Shown in pieces: positions 23,480 through 35,800 of a stretch of 64,000 bases of DNA. Location: assembly GCA_051453625.1 (NCBI GenBank), contig JBOZIK010000001.1:192164648-192228647 (forward strand), in the 5' to 3' direction. Under the pieces are notes generated by a model. It saw only the letters and a program-made list of their open reading frames with translations. It had not been told where the DNA came from and did no database searches. This stretch comes from Welwitschia mirabilis (lineage: Eukaryota; Gnetophyta; Gnetopsida; Welwitschiales). The translations under genes were made by a program, and so were the position numbers. Position 1 is the first letter of the stretch. The number at the start of each line of letters is the position of its first letter.

Positions 23480-24240
23480 NNNNNNNNNNNNNNNNNNNNN
23501 NNNNNNNNNNNNNNNNNNNNNNNNNNNNNNNNNNNNNNNNNNNNNNNNNNNNNNNNNNNNNNNNNNNNNNNNNNNNNNNNNNNNNNNNNNNNNNNNNNNN
23601 NNNNNNNNNNNNNNNNNNNNNNNNNNNNNNNNNNNNNNNNNNNNNNNNNNNNNNNNNNNNNNNNNNNNNNNNNNNNNNNNNNNNNNNNNNNNNNNNNNNN
23701 NNNNNNNNNNNNNNNNNNNNNNNNNNNNNNNNNNNNNNNNNNNNNNNNNNNNNNNNNNNNNNNNNNNNNNNNNNNNNNNNNNNNNNNNNNNNNNNNNNNN
23801 NNNNNNNNNNNNNNNNNNNNNNNNNNNNNNNNNNNNNNNNNNNNNNNNNNNNNNNNNNNNNNNNNNNNNNNNNNNNNNNNNNNNNNNNNNNNNNNNNNNN
23901 NNNNNNNNNNNNNNNNNNNNNNNNNNNNNNNNNNNNNNNNNNNNNNNNNNNNNNNNNNNNNNNNNNNNNNNNNNNNNNNNNNNNNNNNNNNNNNNNNNNN
24001 NNNNNNNNNNNNNNNNNNNNNNNNNNNNNNNNNNNNNNNNNNNNNNNNNNNNNNNNNNNNNNNNNNNNNNNNNNNNNNNNNNNNNNNNNNNNNNNNNNNN
24101 NNNNNNNNNNNNNNNNNNNNNNNNNNNNNNNNNNNNNNNNNNNNNNNNNNNNNNNNNNNNNNNNNNNNNNNNNNNNNNNNNNNNNNNNNNNNNNNNNNNN
24201 NNNNNNNNNNNNNNNNNNNNNNNNNNNNNNNNNNNNNNNN
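23480..24240. other. Assembly gap (761 N) at a strand switch
   Basis: Plus-strand copia integrase lies to the left and minus-strand copia integrase to the right. The junction itself is not sequenced. Confidence 0.99.
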
Positions 24241-25400
24241 AAGAGAAGTCACATCTATAGGTCCTACCACATTAGAGTAGATAATATCTAATTTTCTACT
24301 TAGTCTCTGATTAGAAACAGCTTCAAAAATGTAGCCTTTTAACTCTATAAAGTATATCATTTAGAGAAATTCTAAAGAAGTGAAATAAAAGTAATAAATT
24401 CTTAAAAGGACCAATGTACTTATTCTAGTTACATGACAAAGTGTCTTATGCCAAAAAAAATATATCTACTATCTATATTATAATTATATAGTGATCTATA
24501 TATTTAACATACATTAGATGTGTTAATCCTTATTATTTTCCATAAGTTAGAATCATAAATCCGCTTGTGCTTTTGCATCTTTAGTGTAAAAAAAAGAAAT
24601 ATCTAGTAGCATTAATTAATCTACTTAAATGAGATTTCTAGCTAAACCAGAAACATGTCCAATACAATTTGAAATAAGTTTTAAAAATTAATTCTTTATA
24701 GTCTATTAATGCCTTTAATTTTATACTTCCAAATAGCATCCAAATAAACATAACTTTTTGAAATATTAGAATAATAAGTGAACATGTAAGCATTAAGACA
24801 AACATAAAAAGTGATATTAGAATCCAAAATCCATTATTTGGAATAGGGTTACTAAGAAGTATTTTAAATCATTGGTAGTAGTTAATATAATATTTTTTTC
24901 AATTTCAACATTGAGAATCTATGATTTTTCATCATATTGATTTGGCTATTATTGACATCTTTTATTATTTTTAACTTCCTTGAACTTATTCTTAAAATTT
25001 TAATAATATTTGACAATTTGTCCATTCTTCTTTTAGCATTTGCATTTAACATCCTGATTAAGAGATTTTCTTTTGATTATGCTTAGTTCATGGCCTTATC
25101 TAATAAATTGAGAGTAGTCAATGTCTACAATAAGGGTTTTACTGAAATATTCAAAGATGCATCTTTTATCTATATCTAATAACTTTGAAAACGTGATTTC
25201 CATACTAGGAATAATGGATAAAATAGTCATAAGTTTTGTGTAAACAATTCCCCCAGAATCAATAAATGAACCTAAAGTAACAATGGTTTTTAGATGTTTA
25301 AGAAAAGTAACTAGCAAGTTATCCAACTAAGTAAATAGACCACTTATCTAGTTTAGTGTATTGATAGGTAGTATATGCCAAAAATTTAGGGTTGAATGTT
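24241..25400 (-). pseudogene. Second copia relic (B) inside element A: gag to integrase
   Basis: Reading leftward on the minus strand: a gag-like frame (25096-25326) with LLVTFLKHLKTIVT and ILSIIPSMEITF, and a degenerate zinc-knuckle region KCKC, stop, KKNGQIVKYY (~25035). The protease start is WILDSN (24816-24833), where DSG has become DSN. Next come GHVSGLARNLI, WHKTLCHVTRI (the 'LWHxRLGH' finger equivalent) and KLDIIYSNVVGPIDVTSL just right of the gap, the start of the integrase core. These are copia features in copia order, opposite in strand to element A. Its own LTRs were not found. Stops are numerous. Confidence 0.7.
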
Positions 25401-27713
25401 GAAAGAAACATATAATATGTAAATCATATGATAAACTTCTATTATTTTTAATCACGTTCTTTTTAATTTTTTATACTTTTTATCAATTTTTGTCTTAAGA
25501 GAATACTAAAAATTTTCAAAGATTGACTGACATGAAACTCATGTTATCTTTTGTTTTCAAATTAAAGGTAATAAAAATGGAAAGAGAATTTTTTGTTGAA
25601 TTAAGAATTTAATTTTTAAAAGAAAACATTAGATATGTACTTTAGCCTTGAAGTCAATATGCTTAAGAGAAAACTAATGAAATGTTGGAAATGCATTTGA
25701 TTCATTCCAATCCACTTCTTTTACAAATGTTAATTACAAAATATGGTAACTCATCTTAAATCCTCTTATTTGTAAAATAATACATGTGAAAAGGATTTTC
25801 CTTTAATATATTATAATGAATGATATTCTTGACAAGGAATGCTAATAATGACATAAGAATTTAGCATATAATAAAGAGAGAAAAAACAATTCAAAGATTT
25901 AAACTATGGAAAACATTTTTAAAATCCATAAAAATATGTATACATGTGTTGGAATAATTATACATCACTTCTGTGGCCTTTACCGTAAAGAATCTTTCAA
26001 AGTTAAAGATGTCTAGCAAGAATATTTAAAAGATGAGGATGCTCCAACATGAAGATATTATTGTAGAAGATTTAACAATAGCAAAAAGAGAAAAGGAAAT
26101 GGATTAGACTATGAAGTATAATATGTTGATATAAATTTGGTTGTTGTACTAATACTCATAAATAACATACAAACATTATTTATTGATGTTTATTATTTTA
26201 AAAGAAGACCAATGATATATATTTATAGAAGGACAAAACATCAATAGTAAAAATGTAATTATTAAGATAAGAATGTGAAGAATGTCTATCCTAATTTGGA
26301 TTGTGAAATGATGGACAATCATGATAAGGAATCTCCTCTAATTTAGCTTATGAAACAATAAATATTAGGAGAAAATATTTGGTTAATTTAGATTCATAGT
26401 TAACAATATTAATGGTGATATAGTTAGATAACACATATTCAAACAATTAAGTCTAAAATATTAAAGAAATTAAGTTTATAATATTTTCAGGTATAAAATC
26501 CATATTATTAAGGAGAGAAAAGAATAAGTATACAGTGGAGATGAGAGAAACATTGCCCAAAAGAGGTGAAGCTATTGAAGGAGTTAAACTTATTAATATT
26601 TTTCTAATTTGGAGGATTACTATCCTTTAAAAGCATTGCTACCATGAGAAGTACTTTTCTTACTTCCTTCCCGTATCTTATTCCATAGGCATTGCATGAC
26701 GATTATAAAATTACCACCAAAACAAGTGTAATGTTCTATTAAAATAACAGGATCATATGAAAAGAAGATAAAATTAAAGATGAGGGGAAAGAACATACAT
26801 TAACATCAATGCTATTGTAGTGGTTAAACACTTTAAACATTCTTTGACTATTACAGATAATACAAATAGTAACATCAATGTTGTTGGTGTTGGAAATATT
26901 ACATAGATTTTTTTGCAACTCTTTCTCCATTCATTATTCTTGTTACTATTAGGAATTTTTCTAATTTTTGTTGCATTACCTCTCCAGCAATTTACATTTC
27001 TTTTCTTTTCTTAAGCATTTCTTCAGATGGTAAAGAAGTAGAAGAACCAGGATTGATAGTGAATAATCCACAAATGTTGGACTGTTACATGGATGTAACA
27101 AAATTTCATTGTCATCTTTGGTTTTAATACATCTCAAAAAATTCTTTTCTCTAGTATCTACTCCCTCCTTATTTGTAAAAACGTACTCTAAGTTACAGCA
27201 CAAGGTATTAATAATTGGATTACAAAACAACTCATGAGAGTTTGTTATCATAAGAAAGGCTAAGGGACACATCTAAGGTAAATTTACCCTTAAATTCCAA
27301 AAAAGCCATTGCAAATAATGGAAACAAGGTAGGAAATTAGCTTCACCACTAAATAGAAGATAAGATAAATGGAACAAGTGTAGTGATACTTTCAATAGAT
27401 CCTAATAAGACTAGTGTATAGCAGGGTTTATAACAATGAGGCCAAAAGAAGCAAAATGGAAATTATGGACTGCTTGCATTAATCCAGTAAAACATTTTTA
27501 CCATCTAAATCATGGCCCATGTTTGCTAATTTTAGAGTTAGTCAATCTTCATAATTCCTAATAAGGTAGGTACAGTATGTGTATGAGGTCATCCTTCACA
27601 GATCAAATCTATGAAAGCCTGCAACTTTTCCAACACAATTCTTTCACATTTCTCTATCAAGTAAAGTAAATGAATATTAATATAAATTACAGACCAATTT
27701 TTAGACATCAATT
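25401..27713. other. Interior of element A, unassigned
   Basis: Lies between the copia B relic and the right LTR of element A. Minus-strand frames at 26976-27272 and 26739-26930 are open but match nothing I recognise. No polypurine tract is visible before the right LTR. This may hold the LTR or leader of element B or a further insertion. Confidence 0.4.
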
Positions 27714-27978
27714 TGTTAACATGTAAAATATTCTATACAGTTATTGAGTTAATAGATCTGATGGATCAGTTACAAAAAGGAAAATGGTTATTAAGTTAGT
27801 GGAGTTAGTGGGTCTGTTACAAAAAAAGAAAAAAGATTGTTATTTTCTTTATATGCCTATAAAAGTCTATCTGCTTATATCAAATAGAATTAAACTGCCT
27901 TTGCATGACTCACTTCATAGAACTCCCTTTAGAGTAATAAATTTATATCTAGTTTTTACCTCTTTTTTTTTTTTAACA
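27714..27978 (+). repeat. 3' LTR of copia element A (265 bp)
   Basis: Starts TGTTAACATGTAAAATATTC and ends TTTTAACA. Collinear with 21503-21817, including TATGCCTATAAAAG and AATAAATTTATAT. It has two of the ~48-base units instead of three. Confidence 0.88.
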
Positions 27979-27983
27979 TGCTC
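27979..27983 (+). repeat. Target-site duplication, right (TGCTC)
   Basis: Matches 21498-21502 and touches the LTR end directly. Confidence 0.85.
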
Positions 27984-28430
27984 CTAACTGATCACCCTTT
28001 TCCTCTTTAATATCACTGTCACCTGCCATTATTCTTTGATTGTGCTAGCTGGCTGCCTCTCTTACGATAACGCCACTATTAATGCTCGGTCTGCCTGCCT
28101 TCTTACTACTGTAGCACCGTCTCTACTGTGTCTTACTCTTTTAACACCTCTTGTAGTCTCTCAATAGATCATCTATTTTCTCCCTGATTCACTGTGCTTC
28201 TTGTTGCTACATTATATTTCAAATGTAGTTCCTCTAGCATAAGAGGAGTTGAATTCTCATTGTTCTTTTTCTCCTTCGATGTGGCGGTAATGCATCACTG
28301 ACTTGGCATTGGCTAACACTGCGTGGTGATGACATGATGCTAACGTAGACTGATGGAGTTGACTTGCATGAAAGAGGGTCAATTCCAGTAAGAGTAACCA
28401 TGGGAACAGGAAGAGACTAGACAAATTACA
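27984..28430 (+). other. Pyrimidine-rich block, right part
   Basis: Continues the composition and vocabulary of 19780-21502 (GATTGTGCTAGCTGGC, ATAACGCCACTATT, ACTACTGTAGCACC), as expected if copia element A inserted into it. Confidence 0.5.
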
Positions 28431-28639
28431 CTATTTATCAGTCATGGCCTTGCATGGAGGCTCTATAAAATATTCAAACTGAGGTGCAAGAAATAAAAAG
28501 CATTTTAAACTTCAAAGTATCAGACTCAATCATAGAGATTCAAAGGCAGCACATGGTGTGTTATAAAGATCACATTTATTAATGTACCATTACATCCTTT
28601 TTTCAAAGATCTTCATTGTAAAAGAAGAATATAGATAAA

Positions 28640-29450
28640 GGTTAAGAAGAAAATCCATGAGAACCTTGAAGATGAGAACATGATAGAGGATGAGCAATAA
28701 ATTAAGGAAAGCTATGCACTTAAGGATACATATACATCTAAGGATGACTCATGTAGCAATCCTTTTCAGGAGGATAACATCAAAGAAGAACCCACACCTA
28801 ATCCATCATATGTAGAATCCTTGCCTTCTTCTCAACATTTGAATGAGTAAAATGTTTCTATTTGATCTTTATCTTTTAAGAAAGACCCAAGCTTTAATGA
28901 ATAAGAAAAACCTTCCTTAGAATTGGAACCATATTCTAATGATTCTTTTAATGAATAATAATTTTATCTAGTGGTTTGTAACTCATCTTTGTCTTTCCCT
29001 CAAGATGATATATTTCAATCCTTGCTAATAATGTATAAGAAAGTTAAAGGATAGATCATTTCATACTTTAAACTCATACCCTTTACTACTTGCATTGATG
29101 TTCTCCCTGATTTTGTAGACTCATGTATAAAAATTTACATGGATGCTCTCCTAGTTCATCACACTTTACATGATCATAGCTTCCATTCCCTTAGCCCTTT
29201 ATCCATGCACCACTTTGAAAATCCATTTTGTTTGAAAATTTAGTTTTTAGATTAGATTTAGGATGGGTAGGTTTATTTACAATGAAACTAATATCACCTG
29301 ATGTTAAATCTCTTATGGAACCATCCAAACACTACCATTTGTATAATCATTGCCTTAAATCATTTTACCTTTTTAATCCAAAATTCCATTCACATCATAG
29401 AATAAGCCATCTCCATCTTAAACCTTATCATCCATTCCTTTCATAATGAC
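28640..29450 (+). pseudogene. Athila-like gypsy relic D: linker and unusual 3' block
   Basis: The frame, broken by stops, reads acidic linker sequence (NPFQEDNIKEEPTPNPSY), then KPSLELEPYSNDSFNE, matching the 'KPxLELKPLPxHLKYxYL' linker after Athila protease. SLLIMYKKVKG corresponds to the 'LRxHKxAIGW' helix and ISYFKLIPFTTCID to the short stretch after it. Instead of reverse transcriptase, the next part (DVLPDFVDSCIKIYMDALLV to FHSLSPLSMHHFENPF, and an open frame at 29228-29446) parallels a block in the other Athila-like relic at 61930-62246. Gag and protease are missing from this copy. Function: none expected. Confidence 0.6.
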
Positions 29451-30130
29451 TTTATTTCATAAGATTAACTGACTATCAACCCTTATTATTTACTTATGCA
29501 TTTTTTAGACTTAATTATCTAGGTTAATGACCTTCAATAATTAAACCAATAATAAATGATCTTTTCATCATCCCAAGTTTTGATTGCGATTAGGTGAACT
29601 TATGATTTTCAAGAAAAAGTTATGCTTATTTTGAATTATGTTTTTAATGTTTACATTTACTTGAGATCTTTAATTTGGAAAAAGAAAATGAATGAAAAGG
29701 TGTAATTTTTACTTTCATATTGTACTCTTTGTTTTTAAGAATCTATGGGGATAAGCTTATTTTTAAATTAGGCTAATGAACAAATGACTCTTTCAATGTG
29801 CATATAAATGGAGAAAAAAAGGATATGAGAAGTAGAATCAAAATAAAAATAAAATATCTTCTCCAACAGCACATTTTTACTATTAATTAATTTTATTGGT
29901 TTATTTAACTATGTTAGGACTATGCAATCTAATGTGAAATGCATCTTCAATAATTTATTTATGACATGTTTAAGTACATTAGGGCTATGGATGCTTACTT
30001 GCAATGTGATATTAAATTCTTCATGCACAACATTCTTAACTCTATTAGGAGAAAGTGTTATAATACTAGATGCTTAATAAGATCAAAATGCTTAAAACAA
30101 AGGTACTCATAATCATAGAAGGAAGATTGG
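29451..30130 (+). repeat. 3' non-coding region of Athila-like relic D
   Basis: Collinear with 62247-62810. Shared landmarks in order: TACTTTCATA...TTGTTTTTAAG, TTAGGCTAATGA, TTTATGACATG, GGCTATGGATGCTTACTTGC and GATCAAAATGCTT. Within each copy the 'GGACTATGGATGCTTACTTGCAATG' type sequence occurs twice, about 80 bases apart. Confidence 0.65.
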
Positions 30131-31139
30131 AAACTAAATTTACATAGGAATTGGAGACCTTCTGTTCTTCACTTTCTTTAATAATTGTACTTAGAATTTG
30201 TTTATTGCTCTTGGATTTTCGTGAGTTAACATAATGAACACCTCATTTGCATGATATTTAGATCCATTAAATAAAATTAAAATTTAAAAAGTTTTAATAA
30301 ATAAGGTCATTAGCTTAGGAAATTTATCTCTTTTATTTATACATAGTATAGTTAAACTTTCATATGAATTACCATTTTTCATTTGATTCTCATTCATCTT
30401 ATCATTTTCTAATAAACACTCCATTAATTACCTTTCTCTTTGTACTATGGCTTAGTTATGTTGCTTTGCATTCTTCCCTTTGTCATAAAATGACATGTAA
30501 TGAAGCATCCTCCTTCTGATGTAGTATAAACTTGTTCTCAAATTTTGCATTAAATCTTTGTACATTTTTCAAACTTTGGGAAAAAAATTCAACTTTGATT
30601 GGGGTATAACATTCATATATTTCAAGAAATTTTTGATTTTAATGCTTCATTTTTTTTAAAAATTGACTAAATTTTTTAAGTTTAGCATCCTTCATATAAT
30701 GCTTAAATTTTTTTTATATGAAAAGTTTTACATCTAGTCATTTTTTATCATACCTTTTACTAAGGGACAAGCAAAAGTTTATTGGAGGGGCGTGAAAACA
30801 TGTAAAATTGACATTTATATCAAGTATATCATGTTAATTTATCATAGTGAAAATCTTAAATTAATTTTTTGAATCATTAAAATATGTCTTTTGTCTTTTC
30901 TAATGTCATAGTTAAACTTACACATGTCGTCATGACATGCCTAGGTTCTTAACTACATTTTGGAGCTTATGCTAAAAGATTAAGATCTTTCCACATAAAA
31001 TGCCAATGATGCTAGTCAACTTTAAAGAATAGATTTCCAACTTACATTCTAGATTCATTATGGAGATATAATCAACTCATGGTTATGGGCTTGTTATTTA
31101 ATATACTAGAGTTCATCATTATCCACTATCATAAAATAT
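30131..31139. other. AT-rich stretch without supported genes
   Basis: No reading frame or repeat could be assigned. The 3' LTR of the Athila-like relic might be here but has no partner in the window. Confidence 0.4.
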
Positions 31140-31400
31140 CTAGTTTTATTGTAATAACCCTAATTAGGAAAATCCTAATGTAATGAAACCCTAATCCTAG
31201 TTTACTTATAAAAAGGACAAAGTGTCTCACTTTATAACATCCATTACTTTTAGCTAAGAAGAGCATTTAGATTTGGAGGAAGAATAGTCTTGTAATGTCT
31301 TTTTAGTTTCTTGTCTTAGAAATAGACCAACTTCCAGGCTTGTTTGATGTTTTTGTATCAATCGTAAGAGTTTATTCTTTGATGTTGTTGGTAAAATTCT
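31140..31400 (+). promoter_or_regulatory. LTR/promoter-like segment with telo-box-like motifs
   Basis: TAATAACCCTAATTAGG, GAAACCCTAATCC and then ACTTATAAAAAGGAC (TATA-like, ~31206) followed by a short leader ending in CTTGTAATGTC. AACCCTAA boxes followed by a TATA box are common in plant LTR U3 regions and in ribosomal-protein promoters. No gene follows, so an LTR fragment is more likely. Confidence 0.35.
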
Positions 31401-31563
31401 AGTTTTAATGATTCCACTTGTCAAATGTAATATGTCTACTGTGTAGATAGGTAAAATTGGAAACCATCAATTGCAAAAATAATCACTCCAAGTCAAACCT
31501 CAAGTTCATATTACATAGAAGTTTTAGCTCAGATTTCATGACAGACAGACATATTTTAAATGA

Positions 31564-32135
31564 AGACATCTACCCATGAGAAGACATATATGGAAAAGAT
31601 GTTTACTATATCAAAGACATCTATATTAAACTAGATTTCATCATTTTACTAAAGTCATTTACATTGTTAAAGATGTTTACACTAAACCAGAATGCTGAGA
31701 CAGGGGAAAGACATCCATTAAATTAAAGACATCCATATTGCTTTAGCTATTTAAAGATGTCTATAGAGTTAAATACATCTGTGCTGAATAAGAAAAGGTA
31801 ATAGACACAAGTTATATTTTGATTATTTATCTATATTTCAAGGAAACAAGTAAGTTATACATCCTAGATTCATAATCACTAAGGCTCATAGATATAGTTG
31901 TTCAAATTTCATTAACATCTAGGAAGTTTAACCAAAGATGTTGACGTCTTTTAGGGTGGAGACATCTACCTGACAAGAGAGGTCTACTATCTCAAAGATA
32001 TCTATCCCAAAAATTTATAGAAAATAAAATATCCATTGAATGATCAAAACTCAATTGTTTTTATGTGTTGTATAGCAATTAAATGTTTTCAAACAAGTAT
32101 CTCGTTAGGATAAATGCAAGGAAGACATCAAATGT
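31564..32135 (+). repeat. Dispersed AGACATCT/AGATGTCT array, 5' side of copia J
   Basis: More than ten variants of one short word recur every 25-60 bases: AGACATCT (31564-31571, 31960-31967), AAAGATGTTTAC, AAAGACATCCAT, AAAGATGTCTAT, TTGACGTCTTTT (GACGTC at 31943-31948). Both orientations are mixed. A similar array sits at 37815-38260 on the other side of the element. Confidence 0.6.
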
Positions 32136-32479
32136 ATAAAGGAAATAAAGAAAGAAGACAAAAACATCACTCGCACCATAACTGGTATTACACATAAAGC
32201 TTTCAGCTATCTTTTTTAAAAAGGACTATCTAATGAATACATTGCTTGATTATTGGCTTTCATAATAGCTTTATCACTCTAATCTATGATACTTATGGAT
32301 GATAACAATAAAGGAGAACATAAGTATTTCATCAAAATGACATTTTTTTAGGCTTGTTATTTATTTTGTTATCATTATTTATTGACATATAAGTTGTAAG
32401 AAATATCAAATTTTTGAATATAAATATTATAGTCCATTTCTTATTTTTATTTTTAGGATTCCTTACTAGGGTTACCAAA

Positions 32480-32814
32480 TTGTAAGGCAACACTTGTATC
32501 GGTGTGCTTCTGTAAGTGCTTGTAAGCACCTTTATATTTTGGTTTATTATCAAGACCTAAGGGAAAGAGAGTGCTACCTTATGAGGCGAATCTCTGTTGT
32601 ATGTAGTATTAGTGGTGCTTCAAAACTACTATGTTGCAGCTTAAGGATATCCAGAGGTATGAGAGCAAATTACCTTATGTGTGTGAACGTAACTCGGTTG
32701 GAAAACCACGTTAAATATAGTAAGGTTTTATTTTGTAAAGTTTAATTTGTTTTTAGTAGAGTTTTAATTTGGTAGACCTCATTCACCACTTTCCTTTGAG
32801 TTTAATGATTCTCA
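32480..32814 (+). repeat. R/U5 part of the 5' LTR of copia J
   Basis: The segment AAGAGAGTGCTACC, then ACTCGGTTGGAAAACCACG, and a T-rich end closing in ATTCTCA two bases before a primer site is typical of Sire/Tork-like copia LTR ends. No matching copy is found after the pol region, so the LTR start is unknown. Confidence 0.5.
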
Positions 32815-32816
32815 AG

Positions 32817-32828
32817 TGGTGTCAAAGT
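32817..32828 (+). promoter_or_regulatory. Primer-binding site of copia J
   Basis: TGGTGTCAAAGT, preceded by TCTCAAG, corresponds to TGGTATCAGAGC with three changes. It lies about 50 bases before gag sequence. Confidence 0.65.
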
Positions 32829-32849
32829 AGAAAATCACAAAAAGGAGTA

Positions 32850-35800
32850 ACATCCTTAAATGAATTAAAGAAGGGATGTCATTTGTTAGACCTCCACTCT
32901 TTGATGGAATAAACTATGCTTGTTAGACAATGAGGATGCAGGCATACTTATAGTCTTATGACTTTTAGATCTGATAAAGAATTAAAGATGGATACTTGAA
33001 ACCTACAAAAAGCATAATAGATGCTATAAAAAACTCCATTACTCAAATAAAACTTAGAAGGGATTGGGAAGATAGAGAAAAGGAATCTTTTATGTATAAG
33101 TTAAAAATGAAAAATGCTTTCTACTTAGCCCTTATAATGAAAGAATTCAATAGAGTAGCTAGATGTAAAAATACATAAGAAATACAGAATGTTCTACTTG
33201 GAACATATGAAGAAACTTTCATTGTCAAGTAATCAAAACTTCTTATCCAGACTAATCAGTTTGAAAGTTAAAGATGAACAATGGAGAAAGATTACATGAA
33301 TACTTCACAAGAGTCTCTAAAATAGTGAATGCTATACATGTCATTAGTGAAAATATTTTAGAGGCCAAGGTGATCCAAAAGGTTATTAGATCTTTAACTC
33401 TAGAATACAGGCCTAAAACAACATCCATGAAATAATTAAGAGACTTTAACTTAATGAAGATTAAATAATTACAAATTGCTCTAACAGCTTATGAGATGAA
33501 TCTTATTCAAGATGATGCTTTAAAAGAAAGACCTATCATCCTTAAGGCTAATGAAAATACAAGTTAAGCTTTTATGACTTAGAGGATGATGTGGAAGAAG
33601 AACTTGCACTTATAGTAAAGTGAGTCAAAAGAATTTTTTCATAAAAGGACAATAGGAAAAAGAATTATCTAGACAATTTGGATTTCTAGCTAGAGGAAAA
33701 TCAAAAGGTAAAACTTCTAGTAGCTCTTCACCTTTTTTCAAGTCAAATATTTTCAAATTAGAATTTTGGATTTGTGGAGGATGAGGACACATAACGTTAG
33801 AGTATCTTAGCTTTAATAGATTACAGGAAAAAGTACAAAAGAAAGAACCAAAGAAAAAGAAATACTTCTTCATAAGATGGGATGATAATGATGAAAATGC
33901 AACTATAGTAGAAACATCTGATGATGAAAAAGCCCATCCATTCTACATAAATGTTATATATATCTAAAAGGAAAATGATAAAAGAAAAGAAGAATCTAAA
34001 TCATATAGCAAACTTAAAACATGTATAAAACTTTAAAATAAGTATGATTTAATTTCTAAAAAATTTATTAAGTTGCAAAAGGTATGTATTAAAATAAAAA
34101 AATTACTACATTCTCGTAAAGTAGCATATGAATAAAAAAGAAGTTCTTACAATAAGTTATCATCTAAAAACTTGGCTCTTAAAGCTGAGATTAGTAAACT
34201 AATGTATGAATTAATGCACATTAGATAGGAACTTATTGATTTAAAAAGAATTAATAAGAAGTTTACTTAAGGAAAGGAGACCTTAAACATCATGCTTGAC
34301 CAATGTAAAAATCCAAATTATAAGAGTGGTTTAGACCATAATGAAGCCTCTACTAGTAGTGTAGCTTGATTATTCAACAAATGAAACTAAAAGTGAAGGT
34401 ATGAACATATTAATAATATTATCTATTTTTATTACTACAAATGAGGTAATTATCAATTTAATTATCCATTAAAATTCAATACCAGATATCACACTAATAG
34501 TGCTAAAAGGTAAAGAATTATGATACAATTTTTGTGTAGGTTAAATTAAATAAAATATGAATTCCAAAATTAATACTAGAGCTCTTAGCTTAGATTGCAC
34601 TACAACTAGTTAAGAAACATGCCTGGTAGATTGATAGTGGGTGTTCAAAGCATATGACTAGATATAAATCTAGTTTTACCACCTTGGTAGAGTAAGATAA
34701 AGGAGTAGTCACTTTTGACAATAATAAAGAGGTTCCTATTAGAGGTATTATAACCATTAGAGGTAATCTACCTAAGGTAAAAAATGTTTTCTTTTTAGAA
34801 GGATTGCGACATAACCTTCTTAGTCAGTTATGTGATGCAAACCTTTTTGTAACTTTTATCAAAGATGATTGTGTTATCGAAACATATAATTCAAACAAGA
34901 TGTTATTTGATAGAGTTAGAAAATCTAATGTTTATATCACTACTTTATGAGATATTTTTAATAATGGACCAAGTGTCTATTAAGCACTATAGGAAAAAAA
35001 ATGACTATGGAATAGTAAGCTTAAACATGTGAATAAAGAGTTGCTAAAAATCATATATTCAAAAGATATAATAAGAGGACTTTCTAATTTATAAAGATTT
35101 GATGATCAAGTTTGTGAGGCATGCTAGAAAGGAAAGAAAACAAGGGTAAGGTTTGATAAGAAAAACTCAATTACTACTAAACATTCCTTAGATCTTTTAC
35201 ATCTTGATATTATTGGTTTGTCTCCTACTAAAAGTCTTGATAAGAAAAGATAGTTGATGATTTCTCTCATTTTACATGGGTAGCCTTCCCTGCATATAAG
35301 GATGAGACATCTGATATTTTCTCAAAGTGATGTATTAGGTTATAGAACCTAAAGGGATACAATACTAAGAAAATAAGAAGTGATAATGAAACTAAATTTA
35401 AAAATACAAGGTTTAGAGACTTTTATAAATAGTTTAGCATTCTTTACTAATTTTCTACACCAATAACTCCATAACCAAATGGAGTTACTAAAAGAAAGAA
35501 TAGATTTCTAAATGAAAGGAAAATAATGATGATGCACGATCAATGGATTTTATGTTATTTTTGGACAGAAGCCATTAACACTGCATGCTACATTTCCAAT
35601 CAAGTTCTAGTAAGACAGTTTACTTCTAAAACCTCATATGAACTATGTCTAGTAAGAAATCCTTAGTAAGTTATTTTCATGTGTTTGGTTTAAAATGATT
35701 TATCTTAAATGAAAAGAATCAGCTAATAAAATTCAATAACAAAGTTAATAATGGAATTTTTTTGGGTTACTCCATGGTTAGAAAATCCTATCAAGTATTT

